DNA of 23,410 nt from Lachnospiraceae bacterium. GTDB taxonomy: Bacteria > Bacillota > Clostridia > Lachnospirales > Lachnospiraceae. The position numbers were made by a program, and so were the translations under genes. Every line of letters starts with the position of its first letter. Within the stretch, counting starts at the first letter, position 1. Below the pieces are notes generated by a model that worked only from the letters and a program-made list of their open reading frames with translations, was not told the origin of the DNA and searched no databases. Positions 1 through 7,077 of this stretch are shown in pieces. The DNA is taken from the NCBI GenBank assembly GCA_900766575.1, contig CAAFVW010000030.1, positions 1-23,410 on the forward strand. The letters run 5' to 3'.

Positions 1-115
1 ATTTGGCATCGACTACGTATCTGTTATAGCATATATCAATATCAAAATCACACTTTGAAGCTACATCAACAAAATGTTTCACGTCTTCAGGTGTCAAACG
101 GATCGTCTTTAACAT
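1..115 (-). CDS. HPr-like phosphocarrier family protein (N-terminal part, cut by window edge)
   Basis: The visible 38 codons begin MLKTIRLTPEDVKHFVDVAS and continue to a YNRYVVDAK segment. This resembles the start of the small HPr-like proteins common in Clostridia, in which a strand-helix-strand unit ends in GRYVIDAKS. The start at 115 is supported by an AGGAAGGA ribosome binding site 8 to 15 bases upstream. The first 38 residues contain no histidine in the HPr active-site context (His15 of PTS HPr); the only histidine lies in VKHFV. A catalytic PTS role is therefore doubtful, and a Crh-like or structural role is as likely. The rest of the gene lies outside the window, so the family call rests on this fragment only. 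Confidence 0.6.
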   Translation of the reverse strand, partial: MLKTIRLTPEDVKHFVDVASKCDFDIDICYNRYVVDAK

Positions 116-188
116 TTCTGATTCCTTCCTTTCAATAGTAAATAAAACAATACTTGGAGAATTTCTCCCTACATCTGAAATCATTACT

Positions 189-216
189 ATTATAGCCAAA
201 CAAACCCAAAAGTAAA
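189..216 (-). promoter_or_regulatory. Probable sigma-A promoter of the HPr-like gene
   Basis: On the minus strand TTTACT (216-211) is followed after 16 bases by a perfect TATAAT (194-189). Transcription would start near 182, giving a leader of about 67 bases. The leader contains the perfect 6-bp inverted repeat GGAGAA-N-TTCTCC at 156-168, which could be an operator or a small hairpin. Confidence 0.6.
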
Positions 217-370
217 GCTATTTTTTTCTTCGAAAAAGCGCACATTTCAGCCGTTTTTGCCACTCTGTTATCATTTTCACAATAGATGCTTCCCATCCGG
301 AAAACCTTTTCGGCGATTTGTATATTTGTTACGTTACCGCGCTAAAATTCAAATCCCAAATTGGCGAAAT

Positions 371-1138
371 CTATCGAAATTCCACCATATATTCTTGGAA
401 CCTCAGCGGCAGCATATTTCGTTGCAGATCCCTGTTTTCCCGTTCTTTTATGGCTATTGTATGACAGAAGGAGCGGAAAAGTTCCCGATAATGCTGCTCT
501 GCAGCAGACAGCTTCTCTGTCTCCGGTCTTACTCTCTCCCAGGCTTCCTTCCCCTGCAGGGTATACCATGGTCTCCCGGCCGAATGCACTCCGAACAGGC
601 AGCGCCCTGCATCATACAGCAGGAAGTCTTCCATAGGAAAACGGTCTGCAAAATGTACCATTAAAAAAGTCAGAATATTGTTCTTCGGTGCAATCTTCGA
701 ATAGAGAATCGTATTCTCCAGTTCTTCAAACCGCACAAACCCTTTCAGATGATGATACTCATTTCCCGCTCCTCTGGCCAGGCAAAACGTCTGATTCACA
801 TAAGTATCCGCCATAGCATCCAGAAGATGCCCCGGCGGGCACTTCTCAGCCAGGCCCCTTGCAACCGTGCGATACACTGCCTGTCCCTTCTCCGGCTTCG
901 GCGATGCCAGTGCCAGACACAGACTCTCATAGTCTTCCTCCCCAAACCGGCGTTTCAGTGTCCGTATCACCTTTACCGTCTTCTCCGGATCCGGTACGAC
1001 TTCCACTGACTCCGAGAACAACAGGTTCTCCTCTATGGTCGTGACCATGGTATCCCGGACGGGAGAATGATCCTCATAGGCATTGTAAATAGCAGTAAAA
1101 ATTCCCTCCAGAGAGTCTTCACAATGATAGATTTTCAT
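371..1138 (-). CDS. TIGR03915/DUF4130-type putative DNA metabolism protein (partner of radical SAM protein)
   Basis: This 255-residue soluble protein begins MKIYHCEDSLEGIFTAIYNA and has a C-terminal half with the pattern of the DUF4130 family: a KNNILTFLMVHFADRFP segment near residues 150-165, then FLLYDAGRCLFGVHSAGRPW. The family is known almost only from its pairing with the TIGR03916 radical SAM protein encoded just upstream, with a gap of 28 bases, so the two are surely one transcription unit. The biochemical role is not established. A role in DNA repair or modification has been proposed from genome context, and a relation to uracil-DNA-glycosylase-like proteins has been suggested for the wider family. 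The start is supported by a GAGGTGAG site upstream of the ATG. The gene is last in its operon, and no clear terminator was seen between 240 and 370. Confidence 0.8.
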   Translation of the reverse strand: MKIYHCEDSLEGIFTAIYNAYEDHSPVRDTMVTTIEENLLFSESVEVVPDPEKTVKVIRTLKRRFGEEDYESLCLALASPKPEKGQAVYRTVARGLAEKCPPGHLLDAMADTYVNQTFCLARGAGNEYHHLKGFVRFEELENTILYSKIAPKNNILTFLMVHFADRFPMEDFLLYDAGRCLFGVHSAGRPWYTLQGKEAWERVRPETEKLSAAEQHYRELFRSFCHTIAIKERENRDLQRNMLPLRFQEYMVEFR

Positions 1139-1166
1139 CTGCTTCTCACCTCATATCTACAGTTAT

Positions 1167-2519
1167 CTACAGTTCTCCTACCGCCGTAGGCAGAATTTCC
1201 TCCCTTCGCACTCCGGCCTGAAACATTCCGTCATCAAACAGTGTCATCTGCCGATAACTCATGCCATCGCTGCCGAACCGAATCCGCTCCCCGGGATCGG
1301 TCAGATTCCTCACAATATAATCTTCCTCCAGCTTCGTCGGATACATCATTCTGCCATCGCAGGTGATAAAATAAACCGCCCTCTTCACCACCACACCCAG
1401 CTTCTTCAGATCCGGGAAGGTAAGCTTCACACTTCTTCTGGCGCTCAGAATCCGCCTGGCACTCTTCACGCCAATCCCCGGCACCCGTAAAAGCTCTGCA
1501 TAAGGTGCTCTGTTGATCTCCACCGGAAAACATTCCAGATGTCGGACCGCCCAGTCCTCCTTGGGATCCAGCATCACATTAAAAAACGGCCGTCTCTCAT
1601 CCAGTAATTCCTCCGCCCGGAACCCATAGAAGCGAAGCAGCCAGTCTGCCTGATACAGCCGATGCTCTCTGAGAAGCGGCGGTCCCCCCGGAAGCGACGG
1701 CAGACTTTTGTCTTCATTGACTTTCACAAAGGCGGAATAAAAGACCCTCTTTAATTCAAACTTCTGATACAGACTCTCTGCTACGTTCAATATCTGATAA
1801 TCCGTCTCCGGAGTCGCTCCTATGATCATCTGCGTAGACTGCCCACCTCCCACGAAAGTAGGACTTTTGCGGTACAGGATCAGTTCCTCTTTGTTGGCAT
1901 GAATACCGTTCTGAATCTGCCGCATAGGGGTGAGAATATTCTTCCGATGCTTATTCGGGGCTAGCGTCCGCAGCCCCTCCGCCGTAGGCAGTTCCAGATT
2001 CACACTCATACGGTCTGCCAGATATCCCATTCGCTCCACCAGTTCCGGATCCGCCCCGGGAATGGCCTTCACATGGACATAACCGTTAAAATGGTATTGC
2101 CTGCGCAGCAGCCATATTGTCCGGTACATCAGTTCCATGGTAAAGGTGGGATCCTGTATGATCCCGGAGCTTAGAAATAATCCTTCAATATAATTGCGGC
2201 GATAGAATTCCATGGTCAGCGTACAGATCTCCTCCGGGGTAAAAGTAGCCCTGGGGACATCGTTGGACTTCCGGTTCAGACAGTATTTACAGTCATAAAT
2301 GCATTCATTGGTCATTAAAATCTTTAATAAGGAAATACATCTGCCGTCAGAGGAAAAGCTGTGACAAATTCCGGCAGCCGTACAATTCCCCATATGCTTC
2401 CCATAGCCCTTGCGTTCCACACCGCTGGAAGTACACGCCACATCATATTTTGCTGCATCTGTCAGAATCTCCAACTTCTGCATCGTGGACAATTCCCCGT
2501 TTTGTATAAGATATTCCAT
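1167..2519 (-). CDS. Putative DNA modification/repair radical SAM protein (TIGR03916 type)
   Basis: This 450-residue protein has the radical SAM signature CxxxCxxC at Cys73, Cys77 and Cys80 (CIYDCKYC), which would bind a 4Fe-4S cluster and S-adenosylmethionine. Near residues 340-362 it has a helix-hairpin-helix DNA-binding motif, LLRVPGIGVKSARRI. This radical SAM plus HhH architecture defines the TIGR03916 family, for which a DNA modification or repair role is proposed but not proven; SplB is the nearest well-known functional analogue. The start chosen is the ATG at 2519, which has an AAAGGCGG site eight bases upstream. An ATG 54 bases further upstream (2573) has no ribosome binding site and lies next to a LexA-like box. 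It forms an operon with the TIGR03915-like gene 28 bases downstream. The promoter carries two SOS-box-like palindromes, which supports a DNA-damage role. Confidence 0.88.
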   Translation of the reverse strand: MEYLIQNGELSTMQKLEILTDAAKYDVACTSSGVERKGYGKHMGNCTAAGICHSFSSDGRCISLLKILMTNECIYDCKYCLNRKSNDVPRATFTPEEICTLTMEFYRRNYIEGLFLSSGIIQDPTFTMELMYRTIWLLRRQYHFNGYVHVKAIPGADPELVERMGYLADRMSVNLELPTAEGLRTLAPNKHRKNILTPMRQIQNGIHANKEELILYRKSPTFVGGGQSTQMIIGATPETDYQILNVAESLYQKFELKRVFYSAFVKVNEDKSLPSLPGGPPLLREHRLYQADWLLRFYGFRAEELLDERRPFFNVMLDPKEDWAVRHLECFPVEINRAPYAELLRVPGIGVKSARRILSARRSVKLTFPDLKKLGVVVKRAVYFITCDGRMMYPTKLEEDYIVRNLTDPGERIRFGSDGMSYRQMTLFDDGMFQAGVRREEILPTAVGEL

Positions 2520-2554
2520 ACTATCGCCGCCTTTTACCGAAAATTTCCAGAACC

Positions 2555-2568
2555 AGAACATTTGTTCT
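2555..2568. promoter_or_regulatory. LexA (DinR) SOS box, strong match
   Basis: The 14-mer AGAACATTTGTTCT is a perfect 5-4-5 inverted repeat and matches the Gram-positive LexA/DinR core GAAC-N4-GTTC in all eight fixed positions. It lies just downstream of the predicted transcription start of the radical SAM operon, where bound LexA would block transcription. Only the outermost C and G of the Bacillus consensus CGAAC-N4-GTTCG are changed, to A and T. Confidence 0.75.
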
Positions 2569-2579
2569 TTCATGTTTTT

Positions 2580-2608
2580 AAATTAGCACATATGTTCGGT
2601 TTTTGCAA
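2580..2608 (-). promoter_or_regulatory. Promoter of the radical SAM / DUF4130 operon
   Basis: On the minus strand TTGCAA (2608-2603) is separated by exactly 17 bases from TAATTT (2585-2580), a good sigma-A spacing. A LexA-like box fills most of the spacer. Transcription would start near 2573, leaving a leader of about 54 bases before the ATG at 2519. Confidence 0.6.
2585..2598. promoter_or_regulatory. Second, degenerate LexA-like box between -35 and -10
   Basis: On the minus strand this reads CGAACATATGTGCT: the left half CGAAC is a perfect half-site, while the right half GTGCT keeps three of five consensus positions. Its centre is 30 bases, about three helical turns, from the centre of the perfect box at 2555-2568. 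It sits in the promoter spacer, as expected for cooperative LexA repression. Confidence 0.5.
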
Positions 2609-2633
2609 GTGGTTATTTTTTCCGAAAAAGGGG

Positions 2634-2662
2634 TTGCAAAATAACGCATTTCGCTGTTAAAT
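2634..2662 (+). promoter_or_regulatory. Possible promoter of asnA
   Basis: TTGCAA (2634-2639) is followed after 17 bases by TTAAAT (2657-2662), with an alternative TAGTAT at 2662-2667. The elements are only moderate matches. The leader before the asnA ATG would be about 55 bases. No T-box, riboswitch or attenuator fits in it. Confidence 0.4.
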
Positions 2663-2724
2663 AGTATAGGAGAATTTTTCTTTTTTAGTACGTAGCCGTC
2701 CAGGCGGCAGAATGAGAGGTCAGT

Positions 2725-3735
2725 ATGTCAGATATTGTCATACCTAAAAATTATAAGTCTTCGCTGAACCTGTATGAAACACAGGTTGCCATTAAAACAG
2801 TCAAAGACTTTTTCCAGGGATTATTAGCAGAACGTCTGCATCTGTTGCGTGTATCTGCTCCCTTATTCGTGGATCCCACATCTGGACTGAACGATAATCT
2901 GAACGGTGTGGAGCGTCCCGTGAATTTCCATATTGCAGCCCAGGGCGACCGTGAGGCAGAGATCGTACAGTCTCTGGCAAAATGGAAACGTTATGCTTTG
3001 CAGAAATACGGTTTCAAACCCGGTGAGGGTCTCTACACCGATATGAGTGCCATCCGTCAGGATGAGGAGACCGACAACATCCATTCTATTTATGTGGATC
3101 AGTGGGACTGGGAGAAGGTCATCACCAGAGAAGAACGGAATCTGGAGACTCTGAAGGAGACCGTCCGCACCGTATACAAGGTTCTGCGTAAGACAGAGAA
3201 GTATATGTCTATTCATTACGATTACATTGAGGAGATCCTTCCTCATGATATTTTTTTCGTAACTACCAGCGAGCTGGAAGAAATGTTCCCCGACTACTCT
3301 CCGAAGGAGCGGGAATACTACATTGCGAAGGCCAAAGGTGCTGTCTGCATCATGCAGATCGGCGATACCCTGGAAAACGGCAAGCCCCACGATGGTCGTG
3401 CACCGGACTATGATGACTGGGCTCTGAATGCCGATATCGTAGTATACTATCCGGTTCTGGATATTGCTCTGGAGCTGTCCAGCATGGGTATCCGTGTAGA
3501 TAAGAAAGTTCTTCTGGAACAGTTACAGAAGGCTGGATGCCCTGAGCGTGCGGAACTGCCTTATCACAAGGCTGTCATAAACGGCGAACTTCCCCTTACC
3601 ATCGGCGGTGGCATCGGTCAGTCCCGTATCTGCATGTTCTTCCTCAGAAAAGCTCACATTGGTGAAGTACAGTGCTCCCTGTGGTCTGACGAAGTTATGA
3701 AGATTGCAGAAGAGAATGGCTTACAGCTGTTATAA
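2725..3735 (+). CDS. asnA: Aspartate--ammonia ligase (asparagine synthetase A)
   Basis: The product converts aspartate, ammonia and ATP to asparagine, AMP and pyrophosphate in the cytoplasm. At 336 residues it matches the usual length of AsnA (about 330). Characteristic segments are present throughout: the N-terminal YETQVAIKTVKDFFQ, SAPLFVDPTSGLNDNLNG, GEGLYTDMSAIRQDE, HSIYVDQWDWEKVI, the ALELSSMGIRVD segment, and the C-terminal LPLTIGGGIGQSRICMFFL, which is the class II aminoacyl-tRNA-synthetase-like ATP site of this fold. The ATG follows an AGAGGT ribosome binding site. The gene is monocistronic, divergent from the radical SAM operon and closed by a strong hairpin. It appears intact. Confidence 0.96.
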   Translation: MSDIVIPKNYKSSLNLYETQVAIKTVKDFFQGLLAERLHLLRVSAPLFVDPTSGLNDNLNGVERPVNFHIAAQGDREAEIVQSLAKWKRYALQKYGFKPGEGLYTDMSAIRQDEETDNIHSIYVDQWDWEKVITREERNLETLKETVRTVYKVLRKTEKYMSIHYDYIEEILPHDIFFVTTSELEEMFPDYSPKEREYYIAKAKGAVCIMQIGDTLENGKPHDGRAPDYDDWALNADIVVYYPVLDIALELSSMGIRVDKKVLLEQLQKAGCPERAELPYHKAVINGELPLTIGGGIGQSRICMFFLRKAHIGEVQCSLWSDEVMKIAEENGLQLL

Positions 3736-3768
3736 AGTATATTGAGATCTGTAACAGAGCAAAATAAT

Positions 3769-3805
3769 ATCCCGGAATACCATGCCATGTATTCCGGGAT
3801 TTCTG
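3769..3805. terminator. Bidirectional intrinsic terminator between asnA and the GT-C-like gene
   Basis: A perfect 12-bp stem, ATCCCGGAATAC with GTATTCCGGGAT, encloses an 8-base loop (3781-3788). On the plus strand TTTCTGT follows, and on the minus strand the stem is followed by ATTATTTT. It sits between two convergent genes and can serve both. Confidence 0.85.
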
Positions 3806-3815
3806 TATATATATA

Positions 3816-5777
3816 TCATTCATAAATCACAAATTTCTCATTTTCAAAAGTCTTCTCATATCCATAATCTTCCATAAACTGCCCAATCAGCAAAAACTTC
3901 GGATTGTCCACGATCAGACTGCGTTCCTTTTCCGTGGGATGCAACGCTTCCAGTGCTGTCTCTCCTGCCTCCAGATAGGCGGCACATTTTTTCTCTAATA
4001 ATACCACAGGGCGATAAGACGCATCCGCATCCATCCTGTCCCGCATCTTCCGCATATCCTCTTCCAGCTGTCCAATCTGGTAGGAATCCAGATCCGGCCA
4101 GGGATTGAAAGCCGCAGGCATCTGTAAATAATATGACAATGCCGGTATCTGACCGTAGAGCAGTACCTCTTTTCCGGTAAGCCCCTGTGCATTCACATAT
4201 TCCGAGATCTCCTGCATCCATCCGGCACGCTCTTTGCTCATCCATACGCCCTTCAAAGTCTCATTATTCGTCACTTGCGCACTGACATCCTGCACTCCGG
4301 TTCCTTCGGCAAACACAAAGCTTCTGCCGAACAGCGCCACCTGTACAAAGAACAACAGGAAAAAACCGCCAAACAGGCATTTGACCGGAATTGCCGACAC
4401 CCACAGCCGCTTCCATCGAAAGCCCTGCACTGATCTGCAGAACCGCCAGAACTGCCAATACATATAAGGCAGTGCCAGAAACAGGTTATTCATACTGGGA
4501 TAGAGCTTATTGTTACTGCCCAGAGAGGTGATCAGCACGATCAGGAAAATCAGGCCGCTGATCAGCTTTTCCTCCTTCGGCGCAGACGGCGTGAAAATCC
4601 TCCACAGACTCACCAGCAAAGTCAGTGTCAGGAAAGTCACTCCGGGCCAGATAATGGCTCCGTAATTCGTGTACTCCGTTGCACAGAAGCCCTGTCGATA
4701 CAGCCAGATCACCATGACAGCCGCAATAACTATGCTTCCGCCCCACGTAAACGCACGCAACGTCTTTTTGACCATTTCTTTTCCGCTGACAGAACCGATC
4801 AGTTCCAAAACGCCCGCTGCCAGGATTCCTGCTGCCAGGAATATGCACATCCGGATCTCCCAGTACAGATTCTGGAAATACCAGTCAAACATACCCATGA
4901 CCATAGACACCGCGGTGTAATCCGTTGCCACCTCCGTCATGGAAAACAGGCGCAAAATCCCCTTCACATACTCGTCCATGCCATAGCGGATCTGAATGTA
5001 GCCGAATAATACCAGCAAAGCGGTGAGATACCCTGCCAGACACATGCCGGTATCCTGCAATAACTTTCTGCGTAACTTTGCTCCCGCTTTTTTCCGTGCT
5101 TTCTGTTCATCCGTCTTTTCCATGGAAAAATCCATGGACTGCCCGACATTTTGCGCGATTTTCCTGCGCTCTTCCAGATAACAGATCATCCCGTAAGCCC
5201 ACACGCCCACGATCATAGCTGCCTCCGGCAGATTGGAAAACCTTGCCAGCACATTGCAGCCCAGCGCGATTCCCGCTACGAACAGGAAACGCTTCTTTCC
5301 GCCGGACAGTCCCAGATACAGACAGATTGCAGCGATCAGGAAGAAAACATACGTCACATAGTTATAAAAAGAGCCCGTAGGACACCAACAGAAGCTGACC
5401 GCCGCAAATTCCCCCAGAAATGCGATTCCTGCCGGCATGTGCAGCGCCTTCGTACAAAAATAATATCCCAAAAGTGCCAACAGGCTGATGCTCAGTCCGG
5501 TATAAAAATTCATACCGATCAATGTTTTCGCTCCCGGCAACAGACTGAAGAAATGTCCGATTGCCGTGGTCAGATACGTGGAAAACAGCCACATCGGATC
5601 CATGTGCTGTGTTCCCATATATTCAAAATTCGCATAACCGTAACCGGTATCCCACAGATCCAGTCCCCAGTTAATATGTCTGAGCGGATACAGCACCAGA
5701 ACCGCCACAAATACAAATTCCCACAAGCGTTTCTGCTTACAGATCGTTTCCGCACCGTTTTTTATTGTTTTCTTCAC
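3816..5777 (-). CDS. Polytopic membrane protein, GT-C glycosyltransferase-like
   Basis: This 653-residue protein has roughly 10 to 13 hydrophobic segments. It starts with a short basic cytoplasmic tail and a first membrane helix near residues 20-34. A loop then carries Asp40 and Asp43 (GLDLWDTGYGYANFEYM), in the place where GT-C glycosyltransferases (ArnT/PMT/GT39-like) keep catalytic acidic residues. A basic loop lies near residues 200-235, and the last 150 residues form a soluble extracytoplasmic domain. The GT-C assignment rests on topology and this motif only, and no specific substrate can be named. The start is GTG at 5777, preceded by AGAGGT. It overlaps the stop of the upstream acyltransferase gene in the four bases GTGA, so the two are translationally coupled. 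The pair probably acts on a lipid-linked or surface glycan. Confidence 0.6.
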   Translation of the reverse strand: MKKTIKNGAETICKQKRLWEFVFVAVLVLYPLRHINWGLDLWDTGYGYANFEYMGTQHMDPMWLFSTYLTTAIGHFFSLLPGAKTLIGMNFYTGLSISLLALLGYYFCTKALHMPAGIAFLGEFAAVSFCWCPTGSFYNYVTYVFFLIAAICLYLGLSGGKKRFLFVAGIALGCNVLARFSNLPEAAMIVGVWAYGMICYLEERRKIAQNVGQSMDFSMEKTDEQKARKKAGAKLRRKLLQDTGMCLAGYLTALLVLFGYIQIRYGMDEYVKGILRLFSMTEVATDYTAVSMVMGMFDWYFQNLYWEIRMCIFLAAGILAAGVLELIGSVSGKEMVKKTLRAFTWGGSIVIAAVMVIWLYRQGFCATEYTNYGAIIWPGVTFLTLTLLVSLWRIFTPSAPKEEKLISGLIFLIVLITSLGSNNKLYPSMNNLFLALPYMYWQFWRFCRSVQGFRWKRLWVSAIPVKCLFGGFFLLFFVQVALFGRSFVFAEGTGVQDVSAQVTNNETLKGVWMSKERAGWMQEISEYVNAQGLTGKEVLLYGQIPALSYYLQMPAAFNPWPDLDSYQIGQLEEDMRKMRDRMDADASYRPVVLLEKKCAAYLEAGETALEALHPTEKERSLIVDNPKFLLIGQFMEDYGYEKTFENEKFVIYE

Positions 5778-6901
5778 TCCGTTACCTCTCTTTTGAACCT
5801 GTCATCCACTGCCTGTATTTTCTCCGTCAATGCCCTATAAGAAGACAGGTGCAGCAATCCCCGATGTACCATTCCGCACACACTCTTCCGCACAAAATCG
5901 ACCAAAATACCCAGACAAAACACAACCACTACGGCAACAGCCGTCCAGCCCAAAAGCTGCCAGACACCGTGCAGGGCATCCGTGCCGAACCATTTCTGCC
6001 AGGCATAACGCACGCCGAGATTCTCATGCAGCAGATACACACCCAGCGTATAAGGTGCGATTTTCACAGCAATCTTACTGATTTTCCCTTCCATGTGACT
6101 ATTTAAAAACAGACAGAACAAGCCAACCGATGCCAGGAACGGAAATACGTGATTATATTCATAAGGAATCTTCAGAATCAGTTCCAGACTTCCAGTTCGC
6201 AGATAAAACAGGTGCAAAAGCATGGCTTCTGTGAAAGTTCCAAAGACACCGATCAGGTATAAAACAAGTGCATGTGATTTTTTCTTCAAAAAAGGAATCC
6301 CGAATCTGCGCAGATAAGCCGCCGTGCAGAACACGCACACATACCAGATACAATCGTATCCTTTGCTGTCCTCTTCCAGTCGAAACGGCAGCACAGATTT
6401 CAGGACACAGAACACGACAAGCAAAATCACCAGTGCCACCTGAAACTGTTCTTTTGTCATCCGGCGCAGTCCTTCGCCCAGAAGCGGTAACAGCACATAC
6501 AAAAATACATACGCTGTCAAAAACCAATAATGCCCCATAGTCACCGGGAACAGTAATGTCAGATAATAATGCGTGCTGATCTCTGCTGTAGGAACGATTC
6601 CCGTCACCACCGCCAGTACACCGATACCTACGGAATACAGCCATACCTGCAACCACAATTGCAGCAGCCTGCTGAGTTTGAAGGAACTTTCACACAGGAA
6701 ATAGCCGCTGATCATCATATAGACATTCACCGCTACGATGCAAAACGCTTCCAGCAGCCATGCCACCATGCTCTGTGCGGACAGAGACGCCGTCAGATCC
6801 GGCAGCAGACCACCCTTTCCCAGATAGTGCAATACCACTACCATCATCATTGCCACGCAGCGCAATACCTCCAGATTTGCCATACGTTCCTTTTTCTGCA
6901 T
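5774..6901 (-). CDS. Acyltransferase family 3 membrane protein (OafA/WecH-like)
   Basis: This 375-residue protein has about ten membrane segments and the N-terminal acyltransferase-3 signature: Asn-Leu-Glu-Val-Leu-Arg followed by VVVLHYLG with the conserved histidine. Members transfer acetyl or other acyl groups from the cytoplasmic side onto surface polysaccharides, peptidoglycan or sugar intermediates. Its coupling with the downstream GT-C-like gene suggests the two modify or build the same glycan; this is inference. Two starts are possible. The ATG at 6901 has AGGA upstream, and the ATG six codons later (6883, giving MANLEVL) has AAAAAGGA at better spacing. The short form fits the family better, but the first ATG cannot be excluded. 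The gene is first in a two-gene operon with a good promoter. Confidence 0.85.
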   Translation of the reverse strand: MQKKERMANLEVLRCVAMMMVVVLHYLGKGGLLPDLTASLSAQSMVAWLLEAFCIVAVNVYMMISGYFLCESSFKLSRLLQLWLQVWLYSVGIGVLAVVTGIVPTAEISTHYYLTLLFPVTMGHYWFLTAYVFLYVLLPLLGEGLRRMTKEQFQVALVILLVVFCVLKSVLPFRLEEDSKGYDCIWYVCVFCTAAYLRRFGIPFLKKKSHALVLYLIGVFGTFTEAMLLHLFYLRTGSLELILKIPYEYNHVFPFLASVGLFCLFLNSHMEGKISKIAVKIAPYTLGVYLLHENLGVRYAWQKWFGTDALHGVWQLLGWTAVAVVVVFCLGILVDFVRKSVCGMVHRGLLHLSSYRALTEKIQAVDDRFKREVTE

Positions 6902-6938
6902 AAAGATCCTGTTCCTTTCCTTCTTTCAGATTGTTTCT

Positions 6939-6968
6939 ATTATATTCCCCACGGCCCCGTTATGTAAA
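6939..6968 (-). promoter_or_regulatory. Promoter of the acyltransferase / GT-C-like operon
   Basis: On the minus strand TTTACA (6968-6963, five of six consensus bases) is followed after 18 bases by a perfect TATAAT (6944-6939). The spacer is unusually GC-rich. A cre-like site lies 20 bases upstream of the -35. Confidence 0.65.
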
Positions 6969-6987
6969 GCAAAAGCGGTGCCAGTTT

Positions 6988-7001
6988 GGAAACCGTTTTC
7001 A
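6988..7001. promoter_or_regulatory. CcpA cre-like site between divergent promoters
   Basis: Read on the minus strand, TGAAAACGGTTTCC matches the catabolite-responsive element consensus TGWAANCGNTNWCA at all fixed positions except the last. It lies upstream of both divergent promoters: eight bases before the -35 of the chemotaxis-receptor gene and about 20 bases before that of the acyltransferase gene. In Firmicutes, cre sites upstream of a promoter are often activating. Confidence 0.5.
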
Positions 7002-7009
7002 CAATATAG

Positions 7010-7038
7010 TAGAAATTTAAGTAAATCTCTGATATAAT
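7010..7038 (+). promoter_or_regulatory. Promoter of the chemotaxis receptor gene
   Basis: A perfect TATAAT at 7033-7038 is preceded at 17 bases by TAGAAA (7010-7015). The same DNA also reads TAGA-N15-CTGATAT (7010-7035), close to the flagellar sigma-D consensus TAAA-N15-CCGATAT, so either sigma factor is possible. Confidence 0.55.
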
Positions 7039-7077
7039 GTCATCATCAATAGATTGCTTTATTGGGAGGTACTTGTT

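Noticed and set aside
2520..2573. Longer N-terminus for the radical SAM protein from an ATG at 2573.
   Set aside because: No ribosome binding site precedes it, it lies at the predicted transcription start next to the LexA box, and the ATG at 2519 has a good site.
2609..2724. T-box or other riboswitch upstream of asnA.
   Set aside because: The leader is short and has no T-box motif, specifier stem or terminator hairpin.
7054..7077. TTG start at 7054 for the chemotaxis receptor.
   Set aside because: The ribosome binding site GGGAGG lies downstream of it, at the right distance for the TTG at 7078.
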